From an uncultured Clostridia bacterium (GTDB lineage Bacteria > Bacillota > Clostridia > Christensenellales > Aristaeellaceae): a stretch of DNA of 31,951 nt. Positions 1-8,147 of the stretch are shown here, one piece after another (positions within the stretch are counted from its first letter, which is position 1; each line of letters starts with the position of its first letter). The stretch is taken from NCBI GenBank assembly GCA_934663595.1, contig CAKUKM010000028.1, positions 1-31,951 on the forward strand, in the 5' to 3' direction. Under the pieces are notes generated by a model. The model was given only the letters and a program-made list of their open reading frames with translations, was not told where the DNA came from and did not search any database. Both the position numbers and the translations under genes were made by a program.

Positions 1-176
1 GGGAAATGGGATTTCCCTTCGCGAAAAAAGCCCGCGAGGCGGCAAACCTAAATCTTTGATTTAGCTTTGCCGGTCGCAAAGCGACTTGCTTGCCTTCAGG
101 CAAGCAACCTTGCCACCGCGCATGTCGCTGAGCTCGATTTTAAGTTCGAGAGGACTTCGCCCTCTCGAGCTCTCCC
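1..176 (+). repeat. Hairpin-array dispersed repeat, copy 1 (cut by the window edge)
   Basis: This stretch is nearly identical to the reverse complement of 31651-31825. It is a row of short hairpins: 1-7/11-17 with a GGG loop, 40-46 plus 48-54 pairing with 58-64 plus 66-72 around a TTT loop, 73-77/81-85 with an AAA loop, 86-94/99-107 with a TTCA loop, and 147-153/161-167. Between this copy and copy 3 the stems are kept while some loops differ (AAA against GTA, TTCA against AAG when read in the same direction). The element begins at base 1 only because the window begins there; copy 3 continues further outwards. It lies downstream of the minus-strand gene ending at 229. No coding frame in it looks real. 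Confidence 0.85.
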
Positions 177-191
177 TTAGGGCAATGGCAA

Positions 192-224
192 AGCCGCTTT
201 CCTGATGCGTTCGGGAAAGCGGCT
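192..224 (-). terminator. Hairpin after the metallophosphoesterase gene
   Basis: An 11-bp perfect stem (192-202 with 214-224) sits five bases past the stop codon of the minus-strand gene. On the minus strand it is followed only by TTTGCC, a poor T-run. On the plus strand it is followed by a T-rich tract. It may serve both strands. Confidence 0.5.
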
Positions 225-228
225 CTCT

Positions 229-843
229 TTATTTCTTTTTCATTTCCTCCGGATCGATTTCCAGCATGTGGCTCATCCAGGCGTTGATTACAATCGTTTC
301 GCCATATTGCCGCTCGCGGCGGAAGCGAAAATCGTATTCCTTGTGCACGTGGCCGTGAATGTGATACGCGGGATGGTATTTGTCCACCGCGCGCTTGAAC
401 GTCTCAAATCCGCGATGCGGCAGATCCGTGCCGTCGCCCACGCCCGCCATCGGCGCATGCGTGAGCAGAATGTCAAAGCCCTTCGTGCGGCGCAGGCGGA
501 AGGCCAGCCGGTTCATGCGCCGCGCCATTTCCTTTTCGGTGTATTGATGCGTTCCGGGCTTGTAGCGCATGCTGCCGCCGAGGCCGAGAATGCGCAGCCC
601 CTCGTGCACGTAAACCTGATCCTCGATGCAAATGCAGCCCTCGGGCGGATACAGGTCGTATCGCGTGTCGTGGTTGCCGTGCACATAGAGGATCGGCGCG
701 TCGGTAAAGCAGGTCAGGAAGGACAGATAGCTCGCGGGCAAATCGCCGCAGGACAGCACGAGGTCCACCCCCTCGAGCAGTCGGCGGTCGAGATGGTCCC
801 ACAGGCGCGGATTCGGTTCATCGGCCAGCAGCAGTAGTTTCAT
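229..843 (-). CDS. Calcineurin-like metallophosphoesterase
   Basis: The 204-residue protein has most of the metal-binding motifs of the calcineurin-like phosphoesterase fold: CGDLP at about 32-36, GNHD at 56-59, LTHAP at about 127-131 and HGHVH at 163-167. The usual first DxH motif near the N-terminus is replaced by ADEPN, so one metal ligand differs from the textbook site. The protein has no signal peptide or membrane segment and is probably cytoplasmic. The substrate cannot be told from sequence; small members of this fold act on phosphodiesters or phosphomonoesters. The start at 843 abuts the stop of the upstream ParB/BMP gene, and its ribosome site (AAGGAG, about 7 bases away) lies inside that gene's end, so the two are co-transcribed and probably translationally coupled. 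Confidence 0.88.
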   Translation of the reverse strand: MKLLLLADEPNPRLWDHLDRRLLEGVDLVLSCGDLPASYLSFLTCFTDAPILYVHGNHDTRYDLYPPEGCICIEDQVYVHEGLRILGLGGSMRYKPGTHQYTEKEMARRMNRLAFRLRRTKGFDILLTHAPMAGVGDGTDLPHRGFETFKRAVDKYHPAYHIHGHVHKEYDFRFRRERQYGETIVINAWMSHMLEIDPEEMKKK

Positions 844-2814
844 TTACGATTCTCCTTCGTTGGAGGGTTCCGTCCAGCAAATTTCGGAAGCGTCGGGCGC
901 CTTGATCGAATGGATGCCCTGCAGCTCGACAAACGGCTGCGCCTCCGGCTTCATGTCCTCGAGCGTCGGAATGGAACCGACGACATTGTCGGCCAGGTAA
1001 TCCATCGCGATGATTTCCGCCGGCGTGAGCGCCTTTCCGGCCGAGCAGCGCACCTGGCCGTCCTGCGAAACGATCGTCTCCGCAAACGGCTTGAGCGCGC
1101 CCGCGCGCACCTGATGGCGCATCAGATCGGTTAAACGCCGCGTGCCCGCGTCCAGCTTGTGCGAATAGAACACGTCGATCGCGCCCACGTCCATGCCCCA
1201 CCAGTAATTCATCGCCTGCGCGTCGTTCTGAATGCCGTCCGTGCGCCATACGCCGGACTGCACGCGCCGGAGCAGGTCTTCGTAAAGCCGGCCCCAGTTC
1301 CATACCGGCATCGCGAGGTTCCTCGGCGCGTCGCCATCCTGCAAATACAGTCCGAATTCCATCGACTGGTGCGACGGCGCGCTGATATCGCGGTTCGAGA
1401 TCACGCGCACGCCGTTTTTCGCCAGCGCCGCCAGCGGATCGGAATCCTTCACCGTCGACCATTCCAGAAATACCTTCGCCCGCGGATTCGTAAGCCGCGC
1501 GCCCAGCGCGAACGCGTTGATGCTCGCCGCCGCGCCGTACACCGGGTAATCGGCGATATAGCCGATGCGATCGTTGTCGCTGACCGCGCCGGCAATCGCG
1601 CCGATGATGAATTTCGCCTCGTACATGCGCAGGTAATACGAGCGCACCGTGCGATATTCCGGCAGCAGCGAGCAGTTCAACACCTTCGCCTCCGGATGCT
1701 TGATCGCGGCCTTGATCGCGCCGTCCAGCAGCACCGGCGACGTGGTAAATACGATATTCGCGCCGTTTTCGATCTGCGCGCTGATCACGTCCTCGCACTG
1801 CTCCGGCTCCACATCGTAGACCGAGCTGGTCTTGACATTGTCCTCAAACACGCTCTCGACGCGGTTCTTGCCCAGCTCGTGCCAGTACGTCCAGCCCGAC
1901 GTTTCCGGCGATTTCTGGTGCACGAACGCCACGCGCAGCTCCTGCGGCTGGGGCGAAATGATCTGGCGAATGAAGCCGGGCTTCTGGCCGTCGGCGCTTA
2001 ACAGCAGCGAGATCGATTCGTCCGTCGCGCGCGCCTTCATTTCGCCGCGCAGGCGGTTCAGCCGCTCGCGCATTTCGCTCATCGGCACATACGTGCCCGG
2101 CTCGTAGCCGTAAATCTTTAAGTAAATCAGAAACGCGTCGCCCGGCGTGATGTTCAGCAGATCCGCGCCGACCAGATTAAACGCCTCCGTAAACTGCAGA
2201 TACACCGCGCGGAAGTCCGCGACTTCCTCCGCCGTCCACGCCTCGCCCGGCGTTTTGCCGACCAGCTCGTAGATCTGCGCGAAGCCGCCCACATCCGAGA
2301 AGTACAAAAAGTTGATCTTCGTGTCGCGGTAAAAGTCCAGATATTCAAAGTAAATGCGGTTCTCGAGCTCGTCCGTGCGCTTCGGAATGATGCGCGTGAC
2401 CTCCGCCTCAATCAGCGGCGAGCCCAGGAATTTCGCCACGCTTACGCGCTTGTTGCCCTCCAGCACGTAATACTTGTTCATGTACTCCAGCACCTTGATC
2501 GGCGAACGCACGCCGCTCTTGGTCACGCTGTGGTACAGGTTCATCCATTTGATTGCAAATTCGCTGTTCGGCTCGAGCAGCGGCATGAAATTGCATGCGA
2601 ACGCGCTCGTGCGGCCGCGCGTGCCGGTGCCGGCAATGCGCTCCATCGGGATGGTGAGCAGACGCAGGTTCACATGGGAAAGGGACAGCTGATCGGGAAC
2701 GATTTCGTCCAATACGGCCAGATACGGGTTTTCGCCGCGCTGCAGCGCCGCATGATACGCCTTGATTCCGAGCTTTTTCGCCTTGCTGTAGGCAAAATCA
2801 TCGCTTTCGAACAT
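844..2814 (-). CDS. ParB-like / BMP (PnrA-like) ligand-binding fusion protein
   Basis: This 656-residue protein joins two recognisable parts. Residues about 50-145 hold a ParB/sulfiredoxin-like segment with the motif YVLEGNKRVSVAKFLG at 116-131. From about residue 293 to 560 the sequence resembles the BMP/PnrA family of substrate-binding proteins, which bind nucleosides in classic lipoprotein members. There is no signal peptide or lipobox, so unlike ordinary BMP proteins it is expected to stay in the cytoplasm, and no ABC permease or ATPase is next to it. A role as an intracellular ligand sensor is therefore an inference. The start is fixed by GGAGGTG seven bases upstream of ATG at 2814. It is first in an operon with the metallophosphoesterase. 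Confidence 0.8.
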   Translation of the reverse strand: MFESDDFAYSKAKKLGIKAYHAALQRGENPYLAVLDEIVPDQLSLSHVNLRLLTIPMERIAGTGTRGRTSAFACNFMPLLEPNSEFAIKWMNLYHSVTKSGVRSPIKVLEYMNKYYVLEGNKRVSVAKFLGSPLIEAEVTRIIPKRTDELENRIYFEYLDFYRDTKINFLYFSDVGGFAQIYELVGKTPGEAWTAEEVADFRAVYLQFTEAFNLVGADLLNITPGDAFLIYLKIYGYEPGTYVPMSEMRERLNRLRGEMKARATDESISLLLSADGQKPGFIRQIISPQPQELRVAFVHQKSPETSGWTYWHELGKNRVESVFEDNVKTSSVYDVEPEQCEDVISAQIENGANIVFTTSPVLLDGAIKAAIKHPEAKVLNCSLLPEYRTVRSYYLRMYEAKFIIGAIAGAVSDNDRIGYIADYPVYGAAASINAFALGARLTNPRAKVFLEWSTVKDSDPLAALAKNGVRVISNRDISAPSHQSMEFGLYLQDGDAPRNLAMPVWNWGRLYEDLLRRVQSGVWRTDGIQNDAQAMNYWWGMDVGAIDVFYSHKLDAGTRRLTDLMRHQVRAGALKPFAETIVSQDGQVRCSAGKALTPAEIIAMDYLADNVVGSIPTLEDMKPEAQPFVELQGIHSIKAPDASEICWTEPSNEGES

Positions 2815-2869
2815 GCTTTTTTCACCTCCGGAAATCCATTTTCCTCTTCATTTTCTCATTTACCCCTTC

Positions 2870-2898
2870 AGGATACCCCGCTTTACCGATCTTTTCAA
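2870..2898 (-). promoter_or_regulatory. Sigma-A-type promoter of the ParB/BMP operon
   Basis: Minus strand: TTGAAA at 2893-2898 and TATCCT at 2870-2875, separated by exactly 17 bases. It lies 56 bases before the start codon at 2814. Confidence 0.6.
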
Positions 2899-2926
2899 GA
2901 CAGAATCCATATCTTTTTGGTGAATT

Positions 2927-4675
2927 TTACCTCCGCGCGGCCGGCAGCGCGTATTCCGCCCGATCCCTGCGATACTGCTCGCGGAACTCCGCGCTCTCGC
3001 CGGCGTGCTCGGTGTAATCGTGCAAATCCATGCTGCCGAGCGCGGTTTCAATCAGCGCCGCCGCGACGTTCGAGCAATGGTCGGCCACGCGCTCCAGATT
3101 CGCCGCCGCGTCCGCGAGCACGAAGCCCAGCTCGATCGTGCATTTGCCGCCGCGCAGCCGGTCGATATGCCGCGATTTTATTTCCTTCGTCAGATCGTCC
3201 ACCACCTGCTCCAGCGGCTCGACCCGCCGCGCGCGCGCCGTATCGCCCTCTGCAAACGCGCCGATCGCCGCATCCAGCAAATCGCGCACCGCGCGCATCA
3301 ATACGTCCAGCTCCGCCGCGGCCTCTTCGGAAAACTGAATTCTCTTCTCCCGCAGCTCTTCCGCCGCCTCCTTCAGGTTCACCGCGTGGTCTCCAATGCG
3401 CTCAAAATCGCCGATCAAATGCAAAAGCAGCGCGTTTTCGCGGCTCTCCGCGGGCGACAGCGCGCAATCCGACAGCCGCACAAGATACGTCCCCAGCGCG
3501 TCTTCGTCGCAATCCAGTCGTTCCTCCAGCCGGTCGACCTCCCGCGCGCGCTCGTCGCTCCATTCCCTCAACAGCGCCATGCCGCTCATAATCGCGCGCC
3601 GCGCCGCCTCCGCCATGCCCAGCGCCATTTTCCGGCACTGCTCCAGCGCCACCGCCGGCGTTTGCAGCAATCGCTCGTCCAGCGCGTCGCCCGCCTCCGC
3701 CGCATCCCTGTCCGGAATCAGCAGGCGTGCAAGATGCATCATCGCGCCGCTCGCCGGCATCAGAATCGCCGTCATCAAAAGCTTGCTTCCCGTGTGCAGC
3801 CATGCGAGGCTCAATGGATTCACCGCCGCGTCCATGCCGCTTGCGAGCGCCCGCGCAGGCCAATACGCCGCCATCACGATCGCCGCGCCGAACACGTTAA
3901 ACAGCAGATACATCAGCGCCGCGCGCTTCGTTTCGCGCCTTCCCCCGATCGCCGAAAGCAGCACCGGGGCCGACGCGCCGATGTTCTGGCCCATCAGAAT
4001 CGGAATCGCCGCCGAAAACGAAATCGCGCCCGTCATCGAAAGCGCCTGCAATATGCCCACCGCCGCGGACGACGACTGCAGCACCGCCGTCATCGCCATG
4101 CCGATCAGCAAACCCGGAATCGGGCTTGAAAACATCCCGATCAGCTTCAGAAACGCCGGATCGCTCGAAAGCGGCTCTACCGCGCCGGACATCGCCTCCA
4201 TGCCCAGCATCAGCACCGAAAAGCCCAGCAATATCGCCGCAATGTTCCGCGTGCGCTCCTTTTTCGACAGCATTCGCTGCAATATGCCGATCACCGCCAG
4301 CGCCGGCACGAACGCGCTCGGCTTCAGCAAATTCAACGCGCCGCCCGTTCCCGTAACGCCCGCCGTGCTCAGCAGCCACGCCGTCACCGTCGTTCCCACA
4401 TTCGCGCCGATGATCACGCCGCACGCCTGCGCAAGCTGCATCAGCCCCGAATTGATGAATCCCAGCACCATTACCATCGTCGCCGACGACGACTGAATCA
4501 CCGCCGTCACAATCAGCCCCAGCAGAAATCCCCGCGCCCGGCTGGACGTGAGATGCTCGAGCGTCGTCTGCATGCGCCCGCCCGCCAGCTTCTTCAGCGC
4601 CGCGCCCAGCAGCTCCATGCCATACAAAAACAGCGCGATTCCGCCCAGCAGATCCAGTATCCTCCAACCGTCCAT
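2927..4675 (-). CDS. Na+/phosphate symporter with PhoU-like C-terminal domain
   Basis: The 582-residue protein belongs to the Na/Pi-cotransporter II family. Two QSSSA motifs, at about residues 61 and 198, mark the pair of inverted transport repeats, each with the serine-rich re-entrant signature. Hydrophobic segments fill roughly residues 5-320. From about 340 the sequence becomes charged and helical, as in PhoU-like tails of bacterial NptA-type proteins. It should move inorganic phosphate inward with sodium. The open frame extends 48 codons further upstream, but ATG at 4675 begins with MDGWRIL directly before the first membrane segment and has a GGGGA ribosome site. It stands alone between the BMP operon and degV. 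No pst or pho genes are nearby. Confidence 0.9.
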   Translation of the reverse strand: MDGWRILDLLGGIALFLYGMELLGAALKKLAGGRMQTTLEHLTSSRARGFLLGLIVTAVIQSSSATMVMVLGFINSGLMQLAQACGVIIGANVGTTVTAWLLSTAGVTGTGGALNLLKPSAFVPALAVIGILQRMLSKKERTRNIAAILLGFSVLMLGMEAMSGAVEPLSSDPAFLKLIGMFSSPIPGLLIGMAMTAVLQSSSAAVGILQALSMTGAISFSAAIPILMGQNIGASAPVLLSAIGGRRETKRAALMYLLFNVFGAAIVMAAYWPARALASGMDAAVNPLSLAWLHTGSKLLMTAILMPASGAMMHLARLLIPDRDAAEAGDALDERLLQTPAVALEQCRKMALGMAEAARRAIMSGMALLREWSDERAREVDRLEERLDCDEDALGTYLVRLSDCALSPAESRENALLLHLIGDFERIGDHAVNLKEAAEELREKRIQFSEEAAAELDVLMRAVRDLLDAAIGAFAEGDTARARRVEPLEQVVDDLTKEIKSRHIDRLRGGKCTIELGFVLADAAANLERVADHCSNVAAALIETALGSMDLHDYTEHAGESAEFREQYRRDRAEYALPAARR

Positions 4676-4726
4676 GCTCCGTCCCCTTTCTTTTCCTCCA
4701 GCATACAGGATTACCGTAAATCCCAT

Positions 4727-4732
4727 ATTATA
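4727..4732 (-). promoter_or_regulatory. Possible -10 element of the Na/Pi symporter gene
   Basis: A perfect TATAAT on the minus strand lies about 50 bases upstream of the start at 4675. The hexamer 17 bases further upstream is a poor -35, so this is a weak assignment. Confidence 0.35.
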
Positions 4733-4764
4733 TGTACATAATGATTTCTTATGACGAAGTGCAG

Positions 4765-4805
4765 AAAAAAGGCCGCCGCCGCAGGTGGAGAAAGCGACGG
4801 AGGCC
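4765..4805 (-). terminator. Rho-independent terminator after degV
   Basis: On the minus strand a GC-rich stem (GGCCTCCGTCGC pairing with GCGGCGGCGGCC, two mismatches) is followed by TTTTTT. It lies 24 bases past the degV stop codon. Confidence 0.65.
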
Positions 4806-4828
4806 GGAGAGGATGGCAAATATGGTTT

Positions 4829-5716
4829 TCAGTTGCCCGCGAGGCGTTCGCGAACGTCGTGCGTGCTCATGAAGAACAGCGCAAGCGCGCCGGGGCCGAC
4901 GTGCGAGCCGGTCACGGGCTCATAGCATACGTTCAGGATCTGCTTCGGCGGGTGATTGCGATTCAGCAGCTGAATCAGTGCCTGCGCGTCCTCGGGGCAA
5001 TCCGCGTGCGCGACGCCGACGACCTGGTTTTCCGCGTCCACAACCTCGGAATCGTAAATCTGGGCGAGCTTCGCTATGGAGGCCTTTCTGCCACGCTCGC
5101 GCGCAAAGCAGACGATTTTGCCCTCCGGATCGCCCACCAGAATCGGCTTGATCTTAAGAATCGTGCCCACCAGCGCGCGAATGCCGGACAGGCGGCCCGT
5201 GGCGCGCAGATATTTCAGGTCTTCCACCGTAAATACCTGGCACATTGAGGCGCACTGCGCCTGAATCCGATCCGCCGTTTCGTCGATTTCCATGCCCTGA
5301 TCGCGATAATCCGCCGCCTTGAGCGCAAAGAGACCCTCGCCCAACGACGCGCCGATCGTGTCGACAACGCGAATCCGCCGCTCGGGGAAGCGCTCGCGCA
5401 GCTCCTGCGCCGCGCTCTCGGCCGACGCGTGCGAGCCGCTGACGCCGGACGAAATGCCGATGAACAGCACGTCGTTGCCCGCCTGCAGCATCGGCTCGAA
5501 CATGTCGATGTAATTCTGCGGCGTGACCTGCGAGGTCGTTACCTTCGCGCCCGCGCGAATCGCCTCGTAATAGGCATGGCCGTCAAAGCCCGCCACATCC
5601 AGGCAAATGCTCGAATTTCCGTCTATATTAAAGGAAAGCGGCAAAACGGAGAGATTCCTCTCCTCCAATACGCTGCCCGTAAGATTGGACGCCGTATCCG
5701 TTACAATGTTGAACAC
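4829..5716 (-). CDS. DegV family protein (fatty-acid binding)
   Basis: The 295-residue product has the DegV layout: an N-terminal FNIVTDTASNL segment, TTSQVTPQ at about 60, GISSGVSGSH at about 90, the conserved EDLKYLRATGRLSG segment in the middle, and GSHVGPGALALFF near the end. DegV proteins bind fatty acids; FakB members present them to the FakA kinase for phosphorylation. No fakA is visible here. I prefer GTG at 5716 as start because GGTGGTGA lies 5-7 bases upstream and resembles the full Shine-Dalgarno sequence, while ATG at 5729-5731 lies only about 15 bases after the predicted transcription start and has no ribosome site. The longer form would add five residues. The gene is transcribed alone and divergently from the DUF1836 gene. 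Confidence 0.9.
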   Translation of the reverse strand: MFNIVTDTASNLTGSVLEERNLSVLPLSFNIDGNSSICLDVAGFDGHAYYEAIRAGAKVTTSQVTPQNYIDMFEPMLQAGNDVLFIGISSGVSGSHASAESAAQELRERFPERRIRVVDTIGASLGEGLFALKAADYRDQGMEIDETADRIQAQCASMCQVFTVEDLKYLRATGRLSGIRALVGTILKIKPILVGDPEGKIVCFARERGRKASIAKLAQIYDSEVVDAENQVVGVAHADCPEDAQALIQLLNRNHPPKQILNVCYEPVTGSHVGPGALALFFMSTHDVRERLAGN

Positions 5717-5751
5717 AATAGTCACCACCATCGAATCTAATAAACGATATT

Positions 5752-5780
5752 ATATTAGCACATAGTCGCTACGATGTCAA
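5752..5780 (-). promoter_or_regulatory. Strong sigma-A promoter of degV
   Basis: Minus strand: perfect TTGACA at 5775-5780, 17-base spacer, TAATAT at 5752-5757 preceded by TGC (extended -10). Confidence 0.75.
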
Positions 5781-5803
5781 CAGCTTTTTGATAAATAGTT
5801 CGC

Positions 5804-5832
5804 TTGATTTTTTGCGGGAAATGTGCTATACT
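5804..5832 (+). promoter_or_regulatory. Sigma-A promoter of the DUF1836 gene
   Basis: TTGATT at 5804-5809, 17-base spacer, TATACT at 5827-5832, which is 27 bases before the ATG at 5859. It is divergent from the degV promoter; the two -35 boxes are 23 bases apart. Confidence 0.7.
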
Positions 5833-5858
5833 GCTTTACACTTGAGGGAGGAACACCT

Positions 5859-6461
5859 ATGGGGTACGATAAAAAGCTGGTCGCGGGCAAGCTGCGGCGC
5901 TGGGAGAAATATCTGGAGCGCTTTCGGCTGCCCATGTGGGAAGAAATCCCGGATATCGGGCTGTATATGGAACAGGTCATGGCGCTGCTGAAGCAGTATC
6001 TGGACTATCTGCCGCCGGAGCTGAAGGAGGATCAGCTGATCACCGCGGCGGCGATCAACAACTACGTGCGCACGAAGGTGATGCCGGAGCCGCGGAAAAA
6101 GCGGTATTACCGGCTGCACATCGCGTATCTGATCATGATTTGCACGCTGAAGCAGAGCCTGAGCATCGCGATGATCCAGAAAATGATCCCAGCGGGCCTT
6201 ACCGAGGCCGAAATGCGCTCGATCTACGAAACCTATGCCGAGCGGCACCGGATGTCGGCGGAATTCTTCGTTCAGCAGGTGCGCCGCGCGGCGGGGCCGA
6301 TTCTCGACCACGAGGACGCGGACGAGCACGCCGCCGAGGAAACGAGCGAGCTGATCGCCATGACGGCGATTGCGAGCGGCTTTGCGCAGCTGCTGACGCA
6401 GAAGCTGCTGCTGCTCGAGGGCAAAACGCTCGAGGACGGCGAAAACATCGAAATCGAATAG
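5859..6461 (+). CDS. DUF1836 domain protein (putative MerR-like regulator)
   Basis: The 200-residue protein resembles the DUF1836 family found across Firmicutes: an N-terminal segment around WEKYLERFRLP, then ITAAAINNYVRTKVMPEP followed by KKRYYRLHIAYL and a hydrophobic CTLKQSLSI stretch. The order of these segments suggests a MerR-like winged-helix fold, so DNA binding is plausible but no target is known to me. The C-terminal quarter is acidic. The start at 5859 follows GGGAGGA with good spacing and lies downstream of a good promoter, excluding the upstream in-frame ATG at 5823. The gene is monocistronic and ends at a shared bidirectional terminator. Confidence 0.85.
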   Translation: MGYDKKLVAGKLRRWEKYLERFRLPMWEEIPDIGLYMEQVMALLKQYLDYLPPELKEDQLITAAAINNYVRTKVMPEPRKKRYYRLHIAYLIMICTLKQSLSIAMIQKMIPAGLTEAEMRSIYETYAERHRMSAEFFVQQVRRAAGPILDHEDADEHAAEETSELIAMTAIASGFAQLLTQKLLLLEGKTLEDGENIEIE

Positions 6462-6475
6462 CGAATGCGCGCAAA

Positions 6476-6522
6476 AACCGGCGGCCGTTCCGGATGAAGG
6501 GAACGGCCGCCGGTTCGTCTTT
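6476..6522. terminator. Bidirectional terminator between convergent genes
   Basis: A perfect 16-bp stem (6476-6491 with 6500-6515) with an 8-base loop lies between the DUF1836 gene and pheB. It has a T-rich tail on the plus strand and five Ts on the minus strand. Confidence 0.88.
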
Positions 6523-6958
6523 ATTCCAGCGCGAGCAGGCGCACCTTTTCCGCGCCCTCGACCCTCGCCAGCGCGTCGATCATGCTGCCCACCGGCTCAG
6601 TCAGGCCCGACGTGTCCAGCGTGAGCATGATGCTCGCCTTGCCGTGCACCGGCAGGCTCTGCGTAATCGTGAGGATGTTTCCATGGAAATTCGAAACCAC
6701 TCTCAGCACGCGCGAGAGATTGCCCGCCTCGTGCGCCAGCGTCAGCATCAGCGATGCCTTGTGGCCGAAATCCATCTGCGCCGGCTCGATCACGCGGTCC
6801 TTGTATTTGTAAAACGTGCTGCGCGAAATGCCCGCGCGGCGAACGGCCTCGCTCACCTGCGCGCACGCGCCGGATTCCAGCAAATTCCGCGCCTGCACCA
6901 CCTTTTCAAAGTAATCCGGCAGGGCGCTTCTTTCCACATACAGATATTGATCGTTCAC
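6521..6958 (-). CDS. pheB: ACT domain protein of the PheB (UPF0735) type
   Basis: The 145-residue protein follows the layout of Bacillus PheB: an N-terminal helical part with YVERSALPDYFEKVVQAR, a short HTH-like segment RAGISRSTFYKYKD at about 42-55, and a C-terminal ACT domain (about 68-145) with HEAGNLSRVLRVV and NILTITQSLP. ACT domains bind amino acids; an amino-acid-responsive regulatory role is inferred, not shown. The start is GTG at 6958, preceded by GGAGGAGG; it overlaps the stop of the MFS gene as GTGA, so translation is likely coupled. It is the last gene of the ddl operon and ends at the bidirectional terminator. Confidence 0.85.
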   Translation of the reverse strand: MNDQYLYVERSALPDYFEKVVQARNLLESGACAQVSEAVRRAGISRSTFYKYKDRVIEPAQMDFGHKASLMLTLAHEAGNLSRVLRVVSNFHGNILTITQSLPVHGKASIMLTLDTSGLTEPVGSMIDALARVEGAEKVRLLALE

Positions 6959-8112
6959 GCGGCCTCCTCCTCTCCGATCCGCTCCTCCGCAATCAGGCGG
7001 CGCGTGGGCCTCCAGAGCAGCCCAAGCCCGATCAGCGCCGCAATTCCATTGAAAGCGAACACCGCGGGAATGCCCACGCGCTCGCACACCATTCCGCCCA
7101 GCAGTCCGCCCACGATCTTGGCCATGCCAAAGGTCGTCAGCGTCAGCATCGTCTGCGCCGCCCCGATGCTCTCGGGGGCCACGCGCCGGTTCAAATAAAA
7201 CGCCGGCAGAAATTCAAAGCACGCCATGCACGATACCGCGGCGATCTGCACCGCCATGATCGGCGCAAAGCTCCTGGAAAACGCGAGCCCCAGCCAGCGC
7301 ACGGCGCTGAGCAATATGCCCAGCAGCAGACCGTTCCAGACGTTGATTTTCCGGGCAATCCGGTCGCCGAACAGCAAAAACGGCAGCTCCGGCACCGTCG
7401 AAAGAAATGTAATCAGCGAAACCTCGCCGTTGCTCATGCCGAGGTCGCCCAGGTGCTTGGCGAAAAACGCCACAAAAAACTGCGTGCCGACGGTCGCGAA
7501 GAATATGATTCCATACAGCCACACGAGATGCTTGTCGCGAAACAGGCGCGTAAACGGTACGCGCTGGCGATTGTGCTGATGCCCCTCGACGTTCGGCATG
7601 AAAAGCGTGGTCGCGCACGCCAGCAGCATCGAAATCGCCATCATCGGATACAGGCTCTTCAAGCTCGCCGACAAGATCGCGCCCACCAGCAGCGCGCCCA
7701 GCTGATAGCCGATCGTTCCCGAAAGGCGGATCAGGCCGAAGGATTTGCCCGTTTTCCCGCAGTATTCCAGCGAAATCGTGGTCGCCACCGGCGTTACGCT
7801 CACCGAAAAGATGCTGTAGCCCATTACGGCCAGAAACATGCCGGGAAAGGTCTTCATCGCCGGAAACGCAAAGCAGCAGCCGGCCATTAAAATCAGCTGC
7901 GCCGCCAGCAGATAGCGCTTGCGGGACACGCGGTCGGACAGCGCGCCCATCAGCGGCATGAACGCCAGCGCCAGCAGCGTCGGAACGCTCATTAAAACGC
8001 CGATCCGGCCGTCGCTCATGCCGATCTCGGCATAGTATTTCGACAAAAAGGAAGAAAATCCGTTGGAGACGAAATAGATCAGATAATACCCAATCAGCGC
8101 CCCGTACTGCAC
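6955..8112 (-). CDS. Major facilitator superfamily transporter
   Basis: The 385-residue protein has about twelve hydrophobic segments and resembles the MFS_1-like/nucleoside-symporter-like branch. It carries an MFS loop 2-3 signature, GALSDRVSRKRY, after the second membrane segment. The substrate cannot be told. The start is GTG at 8112, chosen because GGGAGG lies six bases upstream and the protein then begins immediately before the first membrane helix; an upstream ATG at 8181 would overlap the preceding gene and add a charged tail. Its stop overlaps the pheB start. It is 35 bases downstream of the miaA-like gene and belongs to the same operon. Confidence 0.87.
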   Translation of the reverse strand: MQYGALIGYYLIYFVSNGFSSFLSKYYAEIGMSDGRIGVLMSVPTLLALAFMPLMGALSDRVSRKRYLLAAQLILMAGCCFAFPAMKTFPGMFLAVMGYSIFSVSVTPVATTISLEYCGKTGKSFGLIRLSGTIGYQLGALLVGAILSASLKSLYPMMAISMLLACATTLFMPNVEGHQHNRQRVPFTRLFRDKHLVWLYGIIFFATVGTQFFVAFFAKHLGDLGMSNGEVSLITFLSTVPELPFLLFGDRIARKINVWNGLLLGILLSAVRWLGLAFSRSFAPIMAVQIAAVSCMACFEFLPAFYLNRRVAPESIGAAQTMLTLTTFGMAKIVGGLLGGMVCERVGIPAVFAFNGIAALIGLGLLWRPTRRLIAEERIGEEEAA

Positions 8113-8147
8113 AAAATCCCTCCCGCGTTTCGCTCGAAGGACGCTTC

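Noticed and set aside
4676..4819. 48-codon N-terminal extension of the Na/Pi symporter
   Set aside because: Low-complexity reading through the degV terminator and intergenic DNA; the internal ATG has a ribosome site and a family-like N-terminus.
5823..5858. Upstream ATG at 5823 as start of the DUF1836 gene
   Set aside because: It overlaps the promoter's -10 region; ATG at 5859 has a proper ribosome site.
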